NCBI RefSeq assembly: GCF_001006305.1
Contig: NZ_LBHJ01000002.1
Coordinates: forward strand, 1-64,000
Reading direction: 5' to 3'
Length of the DNA stretch: 64,000 nucleotides
DNA from: Silvibacterium bohemicum
GTDB taxonomy: Bacteria; Acidobacteriota; Terriglobia; Terriglobales; Acidobacteriaceae
The notes beneath the pieces were generated by a model. It was not told where the DNA came from. It saw nothing but the letters and a program-made list of their open reading frames with translations, and did not search any database. This document shows, piece after piece, positions 1 through 13,338 of this stretch (positions are counted from its first letter, which is position 1; every line of letters starts with the position of its first letter). A program made the translations under genes and the position numbers.

Positions 1-185
1 ATGGTAGCCTCAACTACAACTCGCCCATCAGCCGTATCGGTAATGAAACAACCTCTTGACCTTCTACAGGCACCCGCGATTGCTGAAATTCTTCGCTGTA
101 CCATCCCAATACCCAACAACGCGCATCGAGGGTTTCGGATTGCGCAGAATGACGGCGTTTTAGATTCTGCCGCACCCGACACTAC

Positions 186-221
186 ACTCTGCACCCTAAA
201 CCCTGTCCCCTACACCCTGCC
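186..221 (-). repeat. TTTAGGG/GGGTGCAGGG dispersed repeat, copy 1
   Basis: Read on the minus strand this is a run of GGGTGtAGGGG and GGGTTTAGGGTGCAG words. The same wording recurs at 8717, 13885, 16743 and 39793. The rest of bases 1–222 shows no gene I can support: a plus-strand reading frame runs through it but ends inside the next gene and resembles nothing known. Confidence 0.6.
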
Positions 222-222
222 T

Positions 223-1971
223 TCAGAACGCTGCTCCACCGTTATTCGGCTCGTTGCTTACGATCTGGTGGCCGCCGTCGCGTCCGATGAGGTAGCTCTG
301 GGCTGGTAGTTGGGGGGCGGCGTCGGGGGTGGTCCATAGGAAGACGCGGCCCGGGCCGTTCCATAGCTTGGCCAGGTCGTTCAGGTCGACAAAGACGGGG
401 GGCGCGTCGGAGGCGGAAGATCCGGGCGCGAGGTCTCCTGCGGGCGTGTTGAGGATCAGGATTCGTTTCTCAAGATAGAAGCCGAGCGCGGAGGCGTCTT
501 CGTAGCGGCCCTGGATGACCACGGCGTCGCCGGCGCCGACCTCGGGCTTGATGGCTTCGGCGAGGATGGCGGAAGAGAAGACCGGCGAGAAGGTATTCAG
601 CGCGATGTGCGCGGCGATGAGCAGAAAGGCCATCATTCCGGCAAGGAAGCAGTTAGCCAGGCGGGCGTGGCCGCGCAGGCGGAAGACGAGATTGGCTACG
701 ACACCCGCGGCCAGAGCCGCTGCGGCGACGAGCAGCGGAATGCGAAACGCGCCCATGGAGGCGAGGGTGAGATCGCGCAGGTATCCGAAGAAGAGCCGGT
801 GGCCGCTGTGCAGATGGAGCAAGGTCGCGATGTCCACGGCGAAGCCTGGGAACGGGGCGTGCAGGGCCAAAACCACCGCGGCGAAGGCCGTTGCGATGCC
901 GAGCACGGCGAAGATCCAGGCAAAGATGCGGCCGAGCGGCGATGGAGACGCCTCGTCTTCGGCAAGCCATCCTGCGGCGAGGATGGCGAGGGCGGGCAGA
1001 GCAGGCAGCGCCGAGAATTCGTGGCGATTCCAGAAGCTGAAGAAGAGCGTGGTCACGACCAGCCAGAGCACGAGCAGGATTTGCGCCTGCTGCTTGCAAT
1101 CGAGCTTGGCTCCAGCTGCAGCCACCGGGCGAGTGAACAGCAGGCGTGGAATGCGGGTGAGCGCGGCGATGGAGAAGAAGCTCCAGGGCAGAAGAAAGAG
1201 CAGGAGAAAGGCCCAGAAGAGCAGGAGCGGTGTGTTCCACACGCGGGGCAGTGCGGAGAAATAGGGCCGCCTGGGATTAGCGGAGTGAACCGCCAGCCGC
1301 CACGGAAGCGCGATGGCCAAAAAGACGGCAGTAGCGATCACGGGGTGCCAGCGCAGCAGATGGCTCAGGTTCCGGGTGAAGAAGAGAAACAGAACGACCG
1401 TCGCCAGGGGCAGGATGACGCCGGCCGGTCCCTGGGTGAGCGTGCCGAGGGCACAGCAGAGGGCGAATCCGAGGGCGGTTCCGAGCGACGGGGCGCGTGT
1501 CGAGCGCCAGAAGAAATAGAGCGCCGCTGTCACCCAGAGGGTGAGCACGACCTGCGGGTAGAGCAGATGCGAGAAGAGGAAGATGCCGCTGGATGTGATG
1601 AGAATGAGCGCGGAGTAAAAGCCGGCGACCGGCGTGAGGAACATGCGCGCGCCCAGCGCCAGGGTCACGATGAAGAGCGCGAGCGCAGCGAAGGCCAGGG
1701 GGAGACGCGCGGCCCAATCGGTTACGCCGAAGAGTTTGAAGCTGAGGGCGGTGGCCCAGGTGAGCAGCGGCGAGACGGAGAGATAGCGCACGCCATCGAG
1801 GTGCGGGGTGATCCAATCGCCAGCGGTGGCCATCTCGCGGGCGGCTTCGGCCTGGACGGAGTCGACGCCGTCGAGCAGCGGCGGTTTGAGCAGCGAAAAG
1901 GAGGCGTAGAGGAGAAACCAGAGGCCGAGCAGCGGGAGCCAGAAGCGCTTGGCCGTGCGCAGGCTGTTCAT
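223..1971 (-). CDS. Glycosyltransferase family 39 / ArnT-like membrane protein
   Basis: A 582-residue polytopic membrane protein, probably transferring a sugar from a polyprenyl-phosphate donor on the outer face of the inner membrane. About 10–12 hydrophobic segments fill residues 10–480 and a soluble domain follows. The first loop (about residues 35–70) has the ArnT/PMT layout: an acidic patch (DGVDS), AAREM, GDWITPHLDG and then SVSPLLTW in place of the usual KPPL. That places it in the ArnT/GT39 group; acceptor and sugar cannot be read from sequence. It stands alone, with a long repeat-bearing gap upstream. ATG start at 1971. Confidence 0.8.
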   Translation of the reverse strand: MNSLRTAKRFWLPLLGLWFLLYASFSLLKPPLLDGVDSVQAEAAREMATAGDWITPHLDGVRYLSVSPLLTWATALSFKLFGVTDWAARLPLAFAALALFIVTLALGARMFLTPVAGFYSALILITSSGIFLFSHLLYPQVVLTLWVTAALYFFWRSTRAPSLGTALGFALCCALGTLTQGPAGVILPLATVVLFLFFTRNLSHLLRWHPVIATAVFLAIALPWRLAVHSANPRRPYFSALPRVWNTPLLLFWAFLLLFLLPWSFFSIAALTRIPRLLFTRPVAAAGAKLDCKQQAQILLVLWLVVTTLFFSFWNRHEFSALPALPALAILAAGWLAEDEASPSPLGRIFAWIFAVLGIATAFAAVVLALHAPFPGFAVDIATLLHLHSGHRLFFGYLRDLTLASMGAFRIPLLVAAAALAAGVVANLVFRLRGHARLANCFLAGMMAFLLIAAHIALNTFSPVFSSAILAEAIKPEVGAGDAVVIQGRYEDASALGFYLEKRILILNTPAGDLAPGSSASDAPPVFVDLNDLAKLWNGPGRVFLWTTPDAAPQLPAQSYLIGRDGGHQIVSNEPNNGGAAF

Positions 1972-2150
1972 CGGCGGCTGTCCTTCGCGGGGTTGGAGTG
2001 GCCGGGGCGCGGTTGGGGGCGCATTGGGCGATTATATAGAGGCCGCGAGTCAGCGCGCCTTCGGCGCAGGCGGGTCAGCGGACGGAGCGGCTAGTTGTCA
2101 GTCATATAGACGGTCAATAATTTTTGGCCTGCGGTGCTCTTTTGTGATGA

Positions 2151-2184
2151 ATTTCACCGCTAAGACGCTAAGTCCGCAAAGGGG
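2151..2184 (+). repeat. CACCGCTAAGACGCTAAG dispersed repeat, copy 1
   Basis: ATTTCACCGCTAAGACGCTAAG followed by a purine-rich tail (CCGCAAAGG). Near-identical text occurs at 2404 and 6557, always outside genes. Confidence 0.65.
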
Positions 2185-2403
2185 CGCATTGGGGCGATTC
2201 TGGAGCGGGACTGGTCTCCTGGCGGCCGCGCTTCTCGCACGCGGCTGCGGTTTTTGGGGAGAGGCTTGCGGTTCACTGCGCTTACGGGTATTCACCACAG
2301 GGGACGCGGAGAGCACAGAGGTCTGTACTTGTGTATTTGGCGTCTCTGTGGAGATATCCGGTGAAAGTCTCTATGTTCTCTGTGGTACATGCTTTTTGAG
2401 GGA

Positions 2404-2447
2404 ATTTCACCGCTAAGATGCTAAGGACGCCAAGTTTCCGCAAGGGG
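2404..2447 (+). repeat. CACCGCTAAGACGCTAAG dispersed repeat, copy 2
   Basis: ATTTCACCGCTAAGATGCTAAG then GACGCCAAG and CCGCAAGGG. It ends just before the upstream GTG (2452) of the Rieske frame, which argues that the real start is the later ATG at 2518. Confidence 0.65.
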
Positions 2448-2517
2448 ATGAGTGGGCATTGCGGCTATCGTTCTCGCTGTGGGCGATATAGTAAGGCTAG
2501 GTTTTCTAACTTCGAAT

Positions 2518-3594
2518 ATGGCTACGCTTCCGCAGGTCCCTGCGACCACGCTCCTCTATAACGACTGGTATCCGGCTATGCGCAGCGAGCGGCTCTCGGG
2601 CAAGAAGCTTGAGACGACCATGCTGATGGGCATTCCCATGGTGCTGGGGCGGAAGGACGACGGCACGTTGTTTGCCATGCGCGACAGCTGTCCGCATCGT
2701 GGGATTCCCCTCTCCTGCGGATGGTTCGACGGCAAGGAAGTTACCTGCAAATATCACGGATGGGCCTTCGAGCCGGGAAGCGGGCAGTGCACGCTGATTC
2801 CCTCGCTCACCAGCCATGACACGCTCGATGCGCGCAGGATTTTTGCCACGGCTTTTCCCTGCGAGGAGCGCGACGGCTATGCGTGGGTCTATGTTTCGGA
2901 GCCGGGGATGGGGCGGGCGCGCCTGGAGGCGATTCGTCCTGCGGTGCCTGAGCTTCCGAAGTTCGGAGCGAAGTTCCGCAGCGCACACCTGGTTGCCGAC
3001 CTGCCCTGCAATGTCGATCACGGCATCATCGGGCTGATGGATCCGGCGCACGGGCCGTTCGTGCATCAGGCGTGGTGGTGGCGCAAGCGGGCCAGCATTC
3101 ATGAAAAGGAAAAGCATTTCGAGCCGATTCCGGAGGGGTTTCGCATGTCGGCGCATGCTCCGTCGGGAAACTCGGCGCCGTACAAGCTGCTGGGTGTCTA
3201 CGGCGAGCCGATTACGACGACCATCGATTTCGTTCTGCCAAATCGCCGCTTCGAGACCATTCGCTGCGGTCCGAAGTGGTTTTCCAGCCTCACAACTGTA
3301 ACTCCCACGGTGGCGAATGCCTGCCGCATCGATGTCTATGCGGCGTGGAATATTTTTTATGCGATTCCGCTGGTCACGACGATCGCGAAGTTCTTCGGGA
3401 AGCGCTTTGTCGAGCAGGATCGGATGACGATGGTTCAGCAATCGGAGGGGTTGCGGTACGATCCGTCGCTGATGCTGATCGATGATGCGGATCGCCCCGC
3501 GAAGTGGTACTTCGCGCTGAAGCAGGCGCGGCTCGATGGCGAGCCGGCGCGGCATCCGATGAGCGGTCCGGTTAGTCTGCGCTGGCGGAGCTGA
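2518..3594 (+). CDS. Rieske [2Fe-2S] non-haem iron oxygenase, alpha subunit-like
   Basis: A 358-residue protein with an N-terminal Rieske domain: C58-x-H60 (SCPHRGIPL) and C77-x2-H80 (CKYHGWAF) bind the [2Fe-2S] cluster. The second half holds a mononuclear iron site of the ring-hydroxylating oxygenase type (NVDHGIIGLMDPAHGPFVH, about residues 165–183). Such enzymes hydroxylate or desaturate aromatic or sterol-like substrates with electrons from a separate reductase; no reductase or ferredoxin gene is adjacent. Start chosen at the ATG at 2518; an upstream in-frame GTG at 2452 would add 22 residues encoded next to a repeat. Substrate unknown. Confidence 0.85.
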   Translation: MATLPQVPATTLLYNDWYPAMRSERLSGKKLETTMLMGIPMVLGRKDDGTLFAMRDSCPHRGIPLSCGWFDGKEVTCKYHGWAFEPGSGQCTLIPSLTSHDTLDARRIFATAFPCEERDGYAWVYVSEPGMGRARLEAIRPAVPELPKFGAKFRSAHLVADLPCNVDHGIIGLMDPAHGPFVHQAWWWRKRASIHEKEKHFEPIPEGFRMSAHAPSGNSAPYKLLGVYGEPITTTIDFVLPNRRFETIRCGPKWFSSLTTVTPTVANACRIDVYAAWNIFYAIPLVTTIAKFFGKRFVEQDRMTMVQQSEGLRYDPSLMLIDDADRPAKWYFALKQARLDGEPARHPMSGPVSLRWRS

Positions 3595-3742
3595 TTCGCT
3601 GCACAATTTCCTCCGGGGCTGAAGCCGCTCTCTGATTTTGAATTGATTCCCGGAATAAGTCCGGGGCTCCCTCCGTTGTTTGGGTGTCTTCGTGCGTAGG
3701 TTAATGAGACGATCGCGCTTTTGGGCCGTGGGCTTGTGTGAT

Positions 3743-3780
3743 CCCACATCCCAGAATCGAGATGTGGGGCACCCGGTTTA
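3743..3780 (+). repeat. CCCACATC hairpin element, copy 1
   Basis: Arms CCCACATC (3743–3750) and GATGTGGG (3761–3768) form a hairpin, followed by GCACCCGGTT. Other copies lie at 39070, 46754 and 46850. The upstream part of this intergenic gap also carries CCGGGGCTGAAGCC and CCGGGGCTCCCTCCG words. Confidence 0.7.
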
Positions 3781-3881
3781 CGTGTCGGATGTTCGTCTCG
3801 GGACATCCCTTACACTTCAGCGCTTGTGGCCCGATTTCGTTCCGGTTTGACAAGCTTTCGCAGTGGCCTTGATTTCAGGCT

Positions 3882-6470
3882 CTATGCCCTCGCGGATACG
3901 GCTACCTGCAGCGTTGCGCCGTCGTCCTCGATAACTAAATCTTCTACGGAGATGCGCATCAGCTTGCCGAGCTCGAAGAATTTGCGGCACCAGGAGTTTG
4001 GGTCGAGGCTGCAGGAGAGGCCCATGCGCCGGTAAATGTCGTACCAGAGATTTTGCGCCTGCCATAGGTTGAGCTCGAAGGGCAGCGTCGATAAGATCTG
4101 CGCTACGAGCAGCGCATTTTCGAGAGCCGCTGTTTCGTCGGTGCTGAGCGTGACTTCTTCCTGCACGTCGATCATGGCGCGTTTCATTTTCTGGTCGGCG
4201 ATGTAGCTGAGCAGGGTCTTGTCCAGCGTGACCTGGTCGGCGCGGGAGAGCCCGAGATAAGAGCGTAGCTCGATCCCATCGATGGGATCGCTTTCGAGGG
4301 CGCGGCGCAGGCCGGCGTTGATGGCGAAATTCGCGGCCAGGGTCAGAGCTGCGGGGCGCGGCAGATTGCTCTGGCTGAGGAAGTGCAGCAGCGCCGCTTG
4401 GTCGCGGTAGATGGTGATAAGGGTGTCTTCCACTTCCGAGAGAGTGGTCTTGAGGATGAGATCCATGATGCGCAGCTGCTCGTCGCGGAAGAGCGATTGA
4501 ATGGAATAAGACGGGCCGGGGAAGTAGCTGTCGAAGAGGCGGATGACGGACGGGAAGTCGGCGCGGATCACCGCGGTGCGCGCGTTCTGGATGAATTCGG
4601 CGTGAGCTGCGGCTTGCGTTTCGTCGTAGCGCTTCACGGCGGCGGTGATGTTCTGATCGCCGAAGTGCAGCACGGCGAAGAGGAGGGTCTCCTGTTCGTC
4701 GGTGAACTTTGAAGCGATGTGAGCCTGCCCGATCATCAATCGTCCGCGGCCGGAGGAGACGACTTCCGCGGCCTGCCGGGTGATGGTGTAGCAGAAGAGA
4801 TCGGCCTGACCGGCGTAGTTCTTGAAGATGGAGCTGATGGCGTAGTGGGCAGCCACCTGTTCCAGGCCGACGGCCATGTTCTTGATTGAATCCCAGAAGA
4901 TGGCGGCTCCATCCTGCCTCTCCGGCACATTGCTCTTGGCGGCGGCGAGCATGCGCACGAATTCAGCTTCGAGCGCGGCTCCTGCTTCGCCGAAGAGCGA
5001 AGATGCGAGCTGCAGCACGCGCGCCGCATAGGCGATGATCTGCACGGTTTCGATTCCGGAGATGTCGTCGAAGAACCAGCCGCAGCTGGTGTACATGAGC
5101 ATGGCGTGCCGTTCCAGCTCCATCAGCTCGAGCGCATCGGTGTGCTGCGCCTCGGTGAGCTTGGGGTCGCCGTAGTGGCTGAGGAAGGCGGCTCGCTTTT
5201 CGCGGTCGAGCACCACCTGGATATAGGCGTTGCGCGCGCTGTCGAGGTCCGGATAGAGACCTTTGGCTTTGGCCTGGACCATGGGCGCTACCGAATCGCG
5301 CAGCCAGTCGAGTGCGTCGCGCAATGGCTTGCGCCACTCCTGATTCCATCCCTGGCGCCCGCCGTTGCAGCCGCAGTTGGAGCGCCAGCGTTCGATGCCG
5401 TGAGCGCAGCTCCACGAGGTATCTTCGACGATCTGCGCCTCGCATAGCGGAGGAAACCGCTCCAGGAATTCGCCATAGTTGATGAGCCTGGCCTGATCTC
5501 CGCCGGCAATCCATTTCAAGGCGAAGGCCAGCGCCATCTCGCCGTAGCGATGATGATGGCCGTAGCTCTCGCCATCGGTGGCTACATGCACCAGCTGCGG
5601 GCGATCGGCATCGGTGAAGCCGCCGATGAGGCGCTTGGCAAAGTTTCCGCCGTCATTCAGGATGCCTTCGAAGGCGATGGCGCGGGAGCGCGGTCCGTCA
5701 TAGAAGAAGACGGCGATGCACTGGTCATTCTTGAGGCGAACCAAGTAAGGCTGAGTTGTATCGACAGAGGCATTCGGTGTTTCTTTCCAGGCGGACTCGA
5801 CAGGTTTCTCGGGTTCGGCTGCTGGTTTGGCTGTTTTCTTCTGTGTGCCGGCTGCGGCGACGGTTTCGGTGGCGTTGGGCGAGCATGCCGATTCGGTTTC
5901 CGCGATGGAGCGCACGCGGGCGCATTGATGCGGCGCGAGGACTACGAACTTGATATCGTGCTCGGCCAGCAGCTCGAGCGATTCGGTGTCGACTGCGGTT
6001 TCGGGCAGCCACATGCCTTCGGGCTTGCGTCCAAAGCGGCTCTCGAAGTCGGCGATGCCCCAGCGGATCTGCGTGATGCGGTCGCGCGTCGAGGCCAGCG
6101 GCATGATGACGTGGTTGTAGACCTGCGCCATGGCCGATCCGTGCCCGGCGAAATGCTGGCGGCTGTTGACGTCGGCATCCAGAATCATGCGGTATGCGCG
6201 GGGGGCGTTCTCTTTCAGCCAGGAGAGCAGCGTGGGGCCGAAGTTGAAGCTGATCCAGCCGTAATTGTTGAGGATGCGGACGATGCGATTCTCCGCATTG
6301 ACCATGCGCGCCGCACCGTTAGGAGCGTAGCACTCGGCGGTGATGCGGTCGTTCCAGTCGTGATAGGGAGCGGCGGAGTCCTGCGTCTCTACCGTCTCCA
6401 GCCAGGGGTTTTCGCGGGGCGGCTGATAGAAGTGGCCGTGGATGCAGATGTAGCGTTCGGGTGCCGGCAT
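3882..6470 (-). CDS. Glycoside hydrolase family 57 protein with DUF3536 region
   Basis: An 862-residue cytoplasmic protein (no signal peptide). It opens with the GH57 hallmark HGHFYQPPRENPW. Further on, GMWLPETAVD supplies the likely catalytic glutamate and HVATDGESYGHHH the likely acid/base aspartate. The second half (about 330–860) fits the DUF3536 region of GH57 proteins involved in alpha-glucan metabolism. A low-complexity Ala/Lys/Pro/Glu linker (about 205–240) interrupts the barrel. An ATG at 6488 is also in frame; 6470 is preferred because the family begins at PERYICIHGHF. Exact reaction (amylase, glucanotransferase or branching) cannot be told. Confidence 0.85.
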   Translation of the reverse strand: MPAPERYICIHGHFYQPPRENPWLETVETQDSAAPYHDWNDRITAECYAPNGAARMVNAENRIVRILNNYGWISFNFGPTLLSWLKENAPRAYRMILDADVNSRQHFAGHGSAMAQVYNHVIMPLASTRDRITQIRWGIADFESRFGRKPEGMWLPETAVDTESLELLAEHDIKFVVLAPHQCARVRSIAETESACSPNATETVAAAGTQKKTAKPAAEPEKPVESAWKETPNASVDTTQPYLVRLKNDQCIAVFFYDGPRSRAIAFEGILNDGGNFAKRLIGGFTDADRPQLVHVATDGESYGHHHRYGEMALAFALKWIAGGDQARLINYGEFLERFPPLCEAQIVEDTSWSCAHGIERWRSNCGCNGGRQGWNQEWRKPLRDALDWLRDSVAPMVQAKAKGLYPDLDSARNAYIQVVLDREKRAAFLSHYGDPKLTEAQHTDALELMELERHAMLMYTSCGWFFDDISGIETVQIIAYAARVLQLASSLFGEAGAALEAEFVRMLAAAKSNVPERQDGAAIFWDSIKNMAVGLEQVAAHYAISSIFKNYAGQADLFCYTITRQAAEVVSSGRGRLMIGQAHIASKFTDEQETLLFAVLHFGDQNITAAVKRYDETQAAAHAEFIQNARTAVIRADFPSVIRLFDSYFPGPSYSIQSLFRDEQLRIMDLILKTTLSEVEDTLITIYRDQAALLHFLSQSNLPRPAALTLAANFAINAGLRRALESDPIDGIELRSYLGLSRADQVTLDKTLLSYIADQKMKRAMIDVQEEVTLSTDETAALENALLVAQILSTLPFELNLWQAQNLWYDIYRRMGLSCSLDPNSWCRKFFELGKLMRISVEDLVIEDDGATLQVAVSARA

Positions 6471-6556
6471 TTGGGGGAGTCCTCGCAACTATTATCCCTG
6501 TTCCAGCTCTATCATCCACCTACCGGCCGATTTTACTTTCTATTAGCGGAAGGCTG

Positions 6557-6589
6557 TTTCACCGCCAAGACGCTAAGAGCGCCAAGAGC
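6557..6589 (+). repeat. CACCGCTAAGACGCTAAG dispersed repeat, copy 3
   Basis: TTTCACCGCCAAGACGCTAAG then AGCGCCAAGAG, lying between the GH57 gene and the DNA glycosylase gene. Confidence 0.6.
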
Positions 6590-6601
6590 ATATCGGCCAA
6601 G

Positions 6602-7291
6602 TTATTCCGGTGGGGGCGAGGGTTTGCCGGCTAGATCGCAGGCTCTCCACATGTACCAACTCGCCACAGACCGCCAGGGGCGCCAGCGTTCTCCGCGACG
6701 CAGCATCTCGGCGGGCTTGGCCAGCATGGTGGCGTCGAAGGGCTTGCGTTTAGGCAGGCGCTTGAAGGTGAGCGCGAAGCCTTTGCGTATTCCGTAGTCG
6801 CTTACGGGCAACACATCGGGGCGGCCTAGGCGGAAGATCAACAACATCTCTACTGTCCAGGGACCGATGCCGCGCACCTGTGTGAGGCGATCGATGATCT
6901 CCTGGTCGGGCAGGCGGCGAATCTGCGTGAGCGTGGGGACGGTGCCATCCAATGTCTTCGCGGCGAGATCGCGCAGCGCGAGCAGCTTGTTTGCGGAGAG
7001 GCCGCAGCCGCGCATGCGATCTTCCGGCGCGGCGAGGATATGTTCCGGCGTCGGATGATACTCGCCGAAGTAAGTCAGCAATCGCTTGAGAATGGCGGCC
7101 GCGGCCTTGCCGTGCAGCTGCTGATAGATGATCGACTCGAGCAGCGCTTCAAACGGCGAGTGCTGGCTCTTGAGGCGCAGCGTGTACGGTCCGGCGCGCT
7201 CGATGAGTTGTCCTAAGACAGGATCGGCCTCAGCCAATTCTTTGCAGGCCAGGGTGGTGTCGTAGCGCGGAGTTCGGCGGCCATCGAGCAT
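6602..7291 (-). CDS. DNA-3-methyladenine glycosylase II-type (HhH-GPD)
   Basis: A 229-residue base-excision repair enzyme that should remove alkylated purines from DNA. The helix-hairpin-helix is TQVRGIGPWTVEML (about residues 130–145) and the catalytic aspartate follows in VLPVSDYGIRKG. There is no lysine at the bifunctional-lyase position, so it should be monofunctional, as AlkA/Mag1. It is shorter than E. coli AlkA because the N-terminal accessory domain is missing, as in many bacterial homologues. No [4Fe-4S] cysteine cluster is seen. Single gene, ATG at 7291. Confidence 0.85.
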   Translation of the reverse strand: MLDGRRTPRYDTTLACKELAEADPVLGQLIERAGPYTLRLKSQHSPFEALLESIIYQQLHGKAAAAILKRLLTYFGEYHPTPEHILAAPEDRMRGCGLSANKLLALRDLAAKTLDGTVPTLTQIRRLPDQEIIDRLTQVRGIGPWTVEMLLIFRLGRPDVLPVSDYGIRKGFALTFKRLPKRKPFDATMLAKPAEMLRRGERWRPWRSVASWYMWRACDLAGKPSPPPE

Positions 7292-7302
7292 GGATCTAAG
7301 AC

Positions 7303-7348
7303 TAGCTGATGAGGCGGGTGGCTAAATAGCGGGTAGCCGAAGTCCGGG
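7303..7348 (+). repeat. 15-bp minisatellite, block 1 (3 units)
   Basis: Three imperfect units of the form TGGCTAAATAGCGGG / TAGCCGAAGTCCGGG, one of them 16 bp. Same family as the blocks at 7519, 21612 and 23411. Confidence 0.65.
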
Positions 7349-7518
7349 CATCTTATCTCCAATGACTTCTTTCTCTCCCTCGTGGATTGATGCACGTTCC
7401 CCGAACGTACTCATCGTTGATGGTCGTGGGCGGAGAAACTTTTTCGCGAGGGAGAGAAATCATTTCGTTGAAGTGCCGTTATATCTTGCCGATGATTTTC
7501 CTCATTCGTTTGTTCGCG

Positions 7519-7578
7519 ACCCGTTTTTCAGCGACCGGCCTCTTAGCCACCCGCACTTCAGCCAACCGCTTCTTAGCT
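7519..7578 (-). repeat. 15-bp minisatellite, block 2 (4 units)
   Basis: On the minus strand four 15-bp units run head to tail: AGCTAAGAAGCGGTT, GGCTGAAGTGCGGGT, GGCTAAGAGGCCGGT, CGCTGAAAAACGGGT. The first unit is identical to the first unit of the block at 23411. Confidence 0.75.
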
Positions 7579-7659
7579 GCTCCTAATTTGCGACTGATTC
7601 AGTCGTTATTTACAAGCAGAAGACCCTCGCTAGATTTTTCATGGAGTTGCCGTGCGCGC

Positions 7660-7690
7660 TTGATTTGATTGCCGTTTTGCCTGATATAGT
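7660..7690 (+). promoter_or_regulatory. Possible promoter for the ACIII/oxidase cluster
   Basis: TTGATT (7660–7665), a 19-bp spacer and TATAGT (7685–7690), about 135 bases before the actA start. The spacer is longer than ideal, so this is only a candidate. Confidence 0.25.
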
Positions 7691-7826
7691 GATCCTTCGA
7701 TTTTGAGCCCCCTGTTTTGGGTTGCGAAAAATGATGTCCGCAACCTCCGTTCCGTTCACCGCATTCGAGGCAGGGCGTCAGTCCGCCAAACCAAGCATGG
7801 ATCTTTGAGGAAGCAGGAACGCATTC

Positions 7827-8711
7827 ATGGCGCAGATTTTTGACCGCAGCTCAAACGCGCTTGCCCGGATGAGCCTGGTCTTGACGGGATTGATCGTAAT
7901 TGCCCTGGGAGTAACGCTCGATCAATTGCAACGGTCGCCCTGGGTGACGCGGCAGGGGCAGCGGGCGGATCAGCCGGTTCCCTTCAGCCACAAGCACCAT
8001 GTGCAGGGGCTGGGCTTGCAGTGCCAGTACTGCCACACGTCGGTCGAGAAATCGAGCTACGCCGGCATTCCTCCGACGCGCACCTGCATGAACTGCCACG
8101 CGCAGATCTGGACCAACGCCGAGCTGTTGCAGCCGGTGCGCGACAGCTGGGCCACGGGCGAATCGATCGTGTGGACCAAGGTGCACGACCTTCCCGACTA
8201 CGTTTACTTCAGCCACGAGATCCATGTGAACAAGGGCATGGGCTGTTCGAGCTGTCACGGACGGGTCGATGAGATGCCCATCATGTATCAGCAGAATACG
8301 CTGCAGATGGAGTGGTGCCTGAACTGCCATCGCAATCCGGCCGCGAATATCCGGCCCACCAGCCAGATCTACAACATGGCGTGGAAGAGCCCGTCGGAGC
8401 TGAGCCCCGTTTGGTGCGCGGCTTCCGATGTGAAGAAGGGCGTTCCGACTGCGCAGTCGGTGAACTGCACGAGCAGCGATCCCGCGTCGGGATCGGGTAA
8501 TCCGCAACTGGCCTCGCTGCATCTGAATCCAGCACGCCTCGCCTTGATTTCCGGCGCGCAGGCCACAGACGCGCCGACATCGGTGAGGACGCCGCAGCCC
8601 GTGAGCTATACGAAGTTCACCAGCCAGGAGGCGCTGGGCAGCTTCCTGGTGCAGCACTACAACATCCGCTCGCCGCGCGATCTGTCGAGCTGCGAGGTAT
8701 GCCACCGATGA
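7827..8711 (+). CDS. actA: ACIII subunit ActA, pentahaem c-type cytochrome
   Basis: A 294-residue protein with one N-terminal membrane helix (about residues 16–32) and a periplasmic domain carrying five CxxCH haem c sites: C66QYCH, C87MNCH, CSSCH near 141, CLNCH near 165 and CEVCH at about 289. Extra histidines (SHKHH, FSHEIHVN) can act as distal ligands. This matches ActA of Alternative Complex III, which passes electrons from quinol oxidation toward cytochrome c or the oxidase. First gene of the cluster; AGGAAGCAGGAA upstream of the ATG is a good ribosome site. The region between hemes 4 and 5 is long and Ser/Ala-rich. Confidence 0.92.
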   Translation: MAQIFDRSSNALARMSLVLTGLIVIALGVTLDQLQRSPWVTRQGQRADQPVPFSHKHHVQGLGLQCQYCHTSVEKSSYAGIPPTRTCMNCHAQIWTNAELLQPVRDSWATGESIVWTKVHDLPDYVYFSHEIHVNKGMGCSSCHGRVDEMPIMYQQNTLQMEWCLNCHRNPAANIRPTSQIYNMAWKSPSELSPVWCAASDVKKGVPTAQSVNCTSSDPASGSGNPQLASLHLNPARLALISGAQATDAPTSVRTPQPVSYTKFTSQEALGSFLVQHYNIRSPRDLSSCEVCHR

Positions 8712-8716
8712 AAGAG

Positions 8717-8751
8717 CAGGGTGTGGGGTTCAGGGTGCAGGGTACAGCGGG
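8717..8751 (+). repeat. TTTAGGG/GGGTGCAGGG dispersed repeat, copy 2
   Basis: CAGGGTGTGGGGTTCAGGG and GGGTGCAGGGTACAG words sit between the actA stop and the preferred actB start. Confidence 0.65.
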
Positions 8752-8767
8752 AGACGGCGTCGAGTTT

Positions 8768-11884
<3,117 letters not shown>

Positions 11885-11913
11885 TCCGAGTCGAGGCCAA
11901 GAGGGTTTAAGCG

Positions 11914-13337
<1,424 letters not shown>

Positions 13338-13338
<1 letters not shown>

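Larger units (their letters stand above)
1972..2517. other. Gene-free interval with dispersed repeats
   Basis: Bases between the divergent glycosyltransferase and Rieske genes. It holds two copies of a TTTCACCGCTAAGACGCTAAG-type word (near 2151 and 2404) and, between them, CACAGGGGACGCGGAGAGCACAGAG and TCTCTATGTTCTCTGTGGT-type words. Open frames across it are explained by these repeats and were not called genes. Confidence 0.6.
7292..7826. other. Gene-free interval upstream of the ACIII cluster
   Basis: Holds two oppositely oriented blocks of a 15-bp repeat (7303–7348 and 7519–7578) and, near 7660–7690, a weak sigma70-like match (TTGATT, 19-bp spacer, TATAGT) that could serve the actA cluster. 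The short open frames here are products of the 15-bp repeat, which leaves frames open because its unit is a multiple of three. Confidence 0.5.

Noticed and set aside
1-309. Plus-strand open frame at the window start
   Set aside because: It contains a dispersed repeat, runs 87 bases into the 3' end of the glycosyltransferase gene on the other strand and resembles no family.
607-2094. 495-codon frame opposite the glycosyltransferase
   Set aside because: Highly charged Glu/Gly/Arg-rich translation typical of the antisense of a GC-rich membrane protein gene.
1949-2416. 155-codon plus-strand frame upstream of the Rieske gene
   Set aside because: Its content is the dispersed repeats at 2151 and the CACAGGGGACGC words; no ribosome site and no family.
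5550-6797. 415-codon frame opposite the GH57 gene
   Set aside because: Shadow of a gene with full GH57 signatures on the other strand.
7362-7668. Two overlapping short frames before actA
   Set aside because: Kept open by the 15-bp repeat; translation is a repeat pattern.
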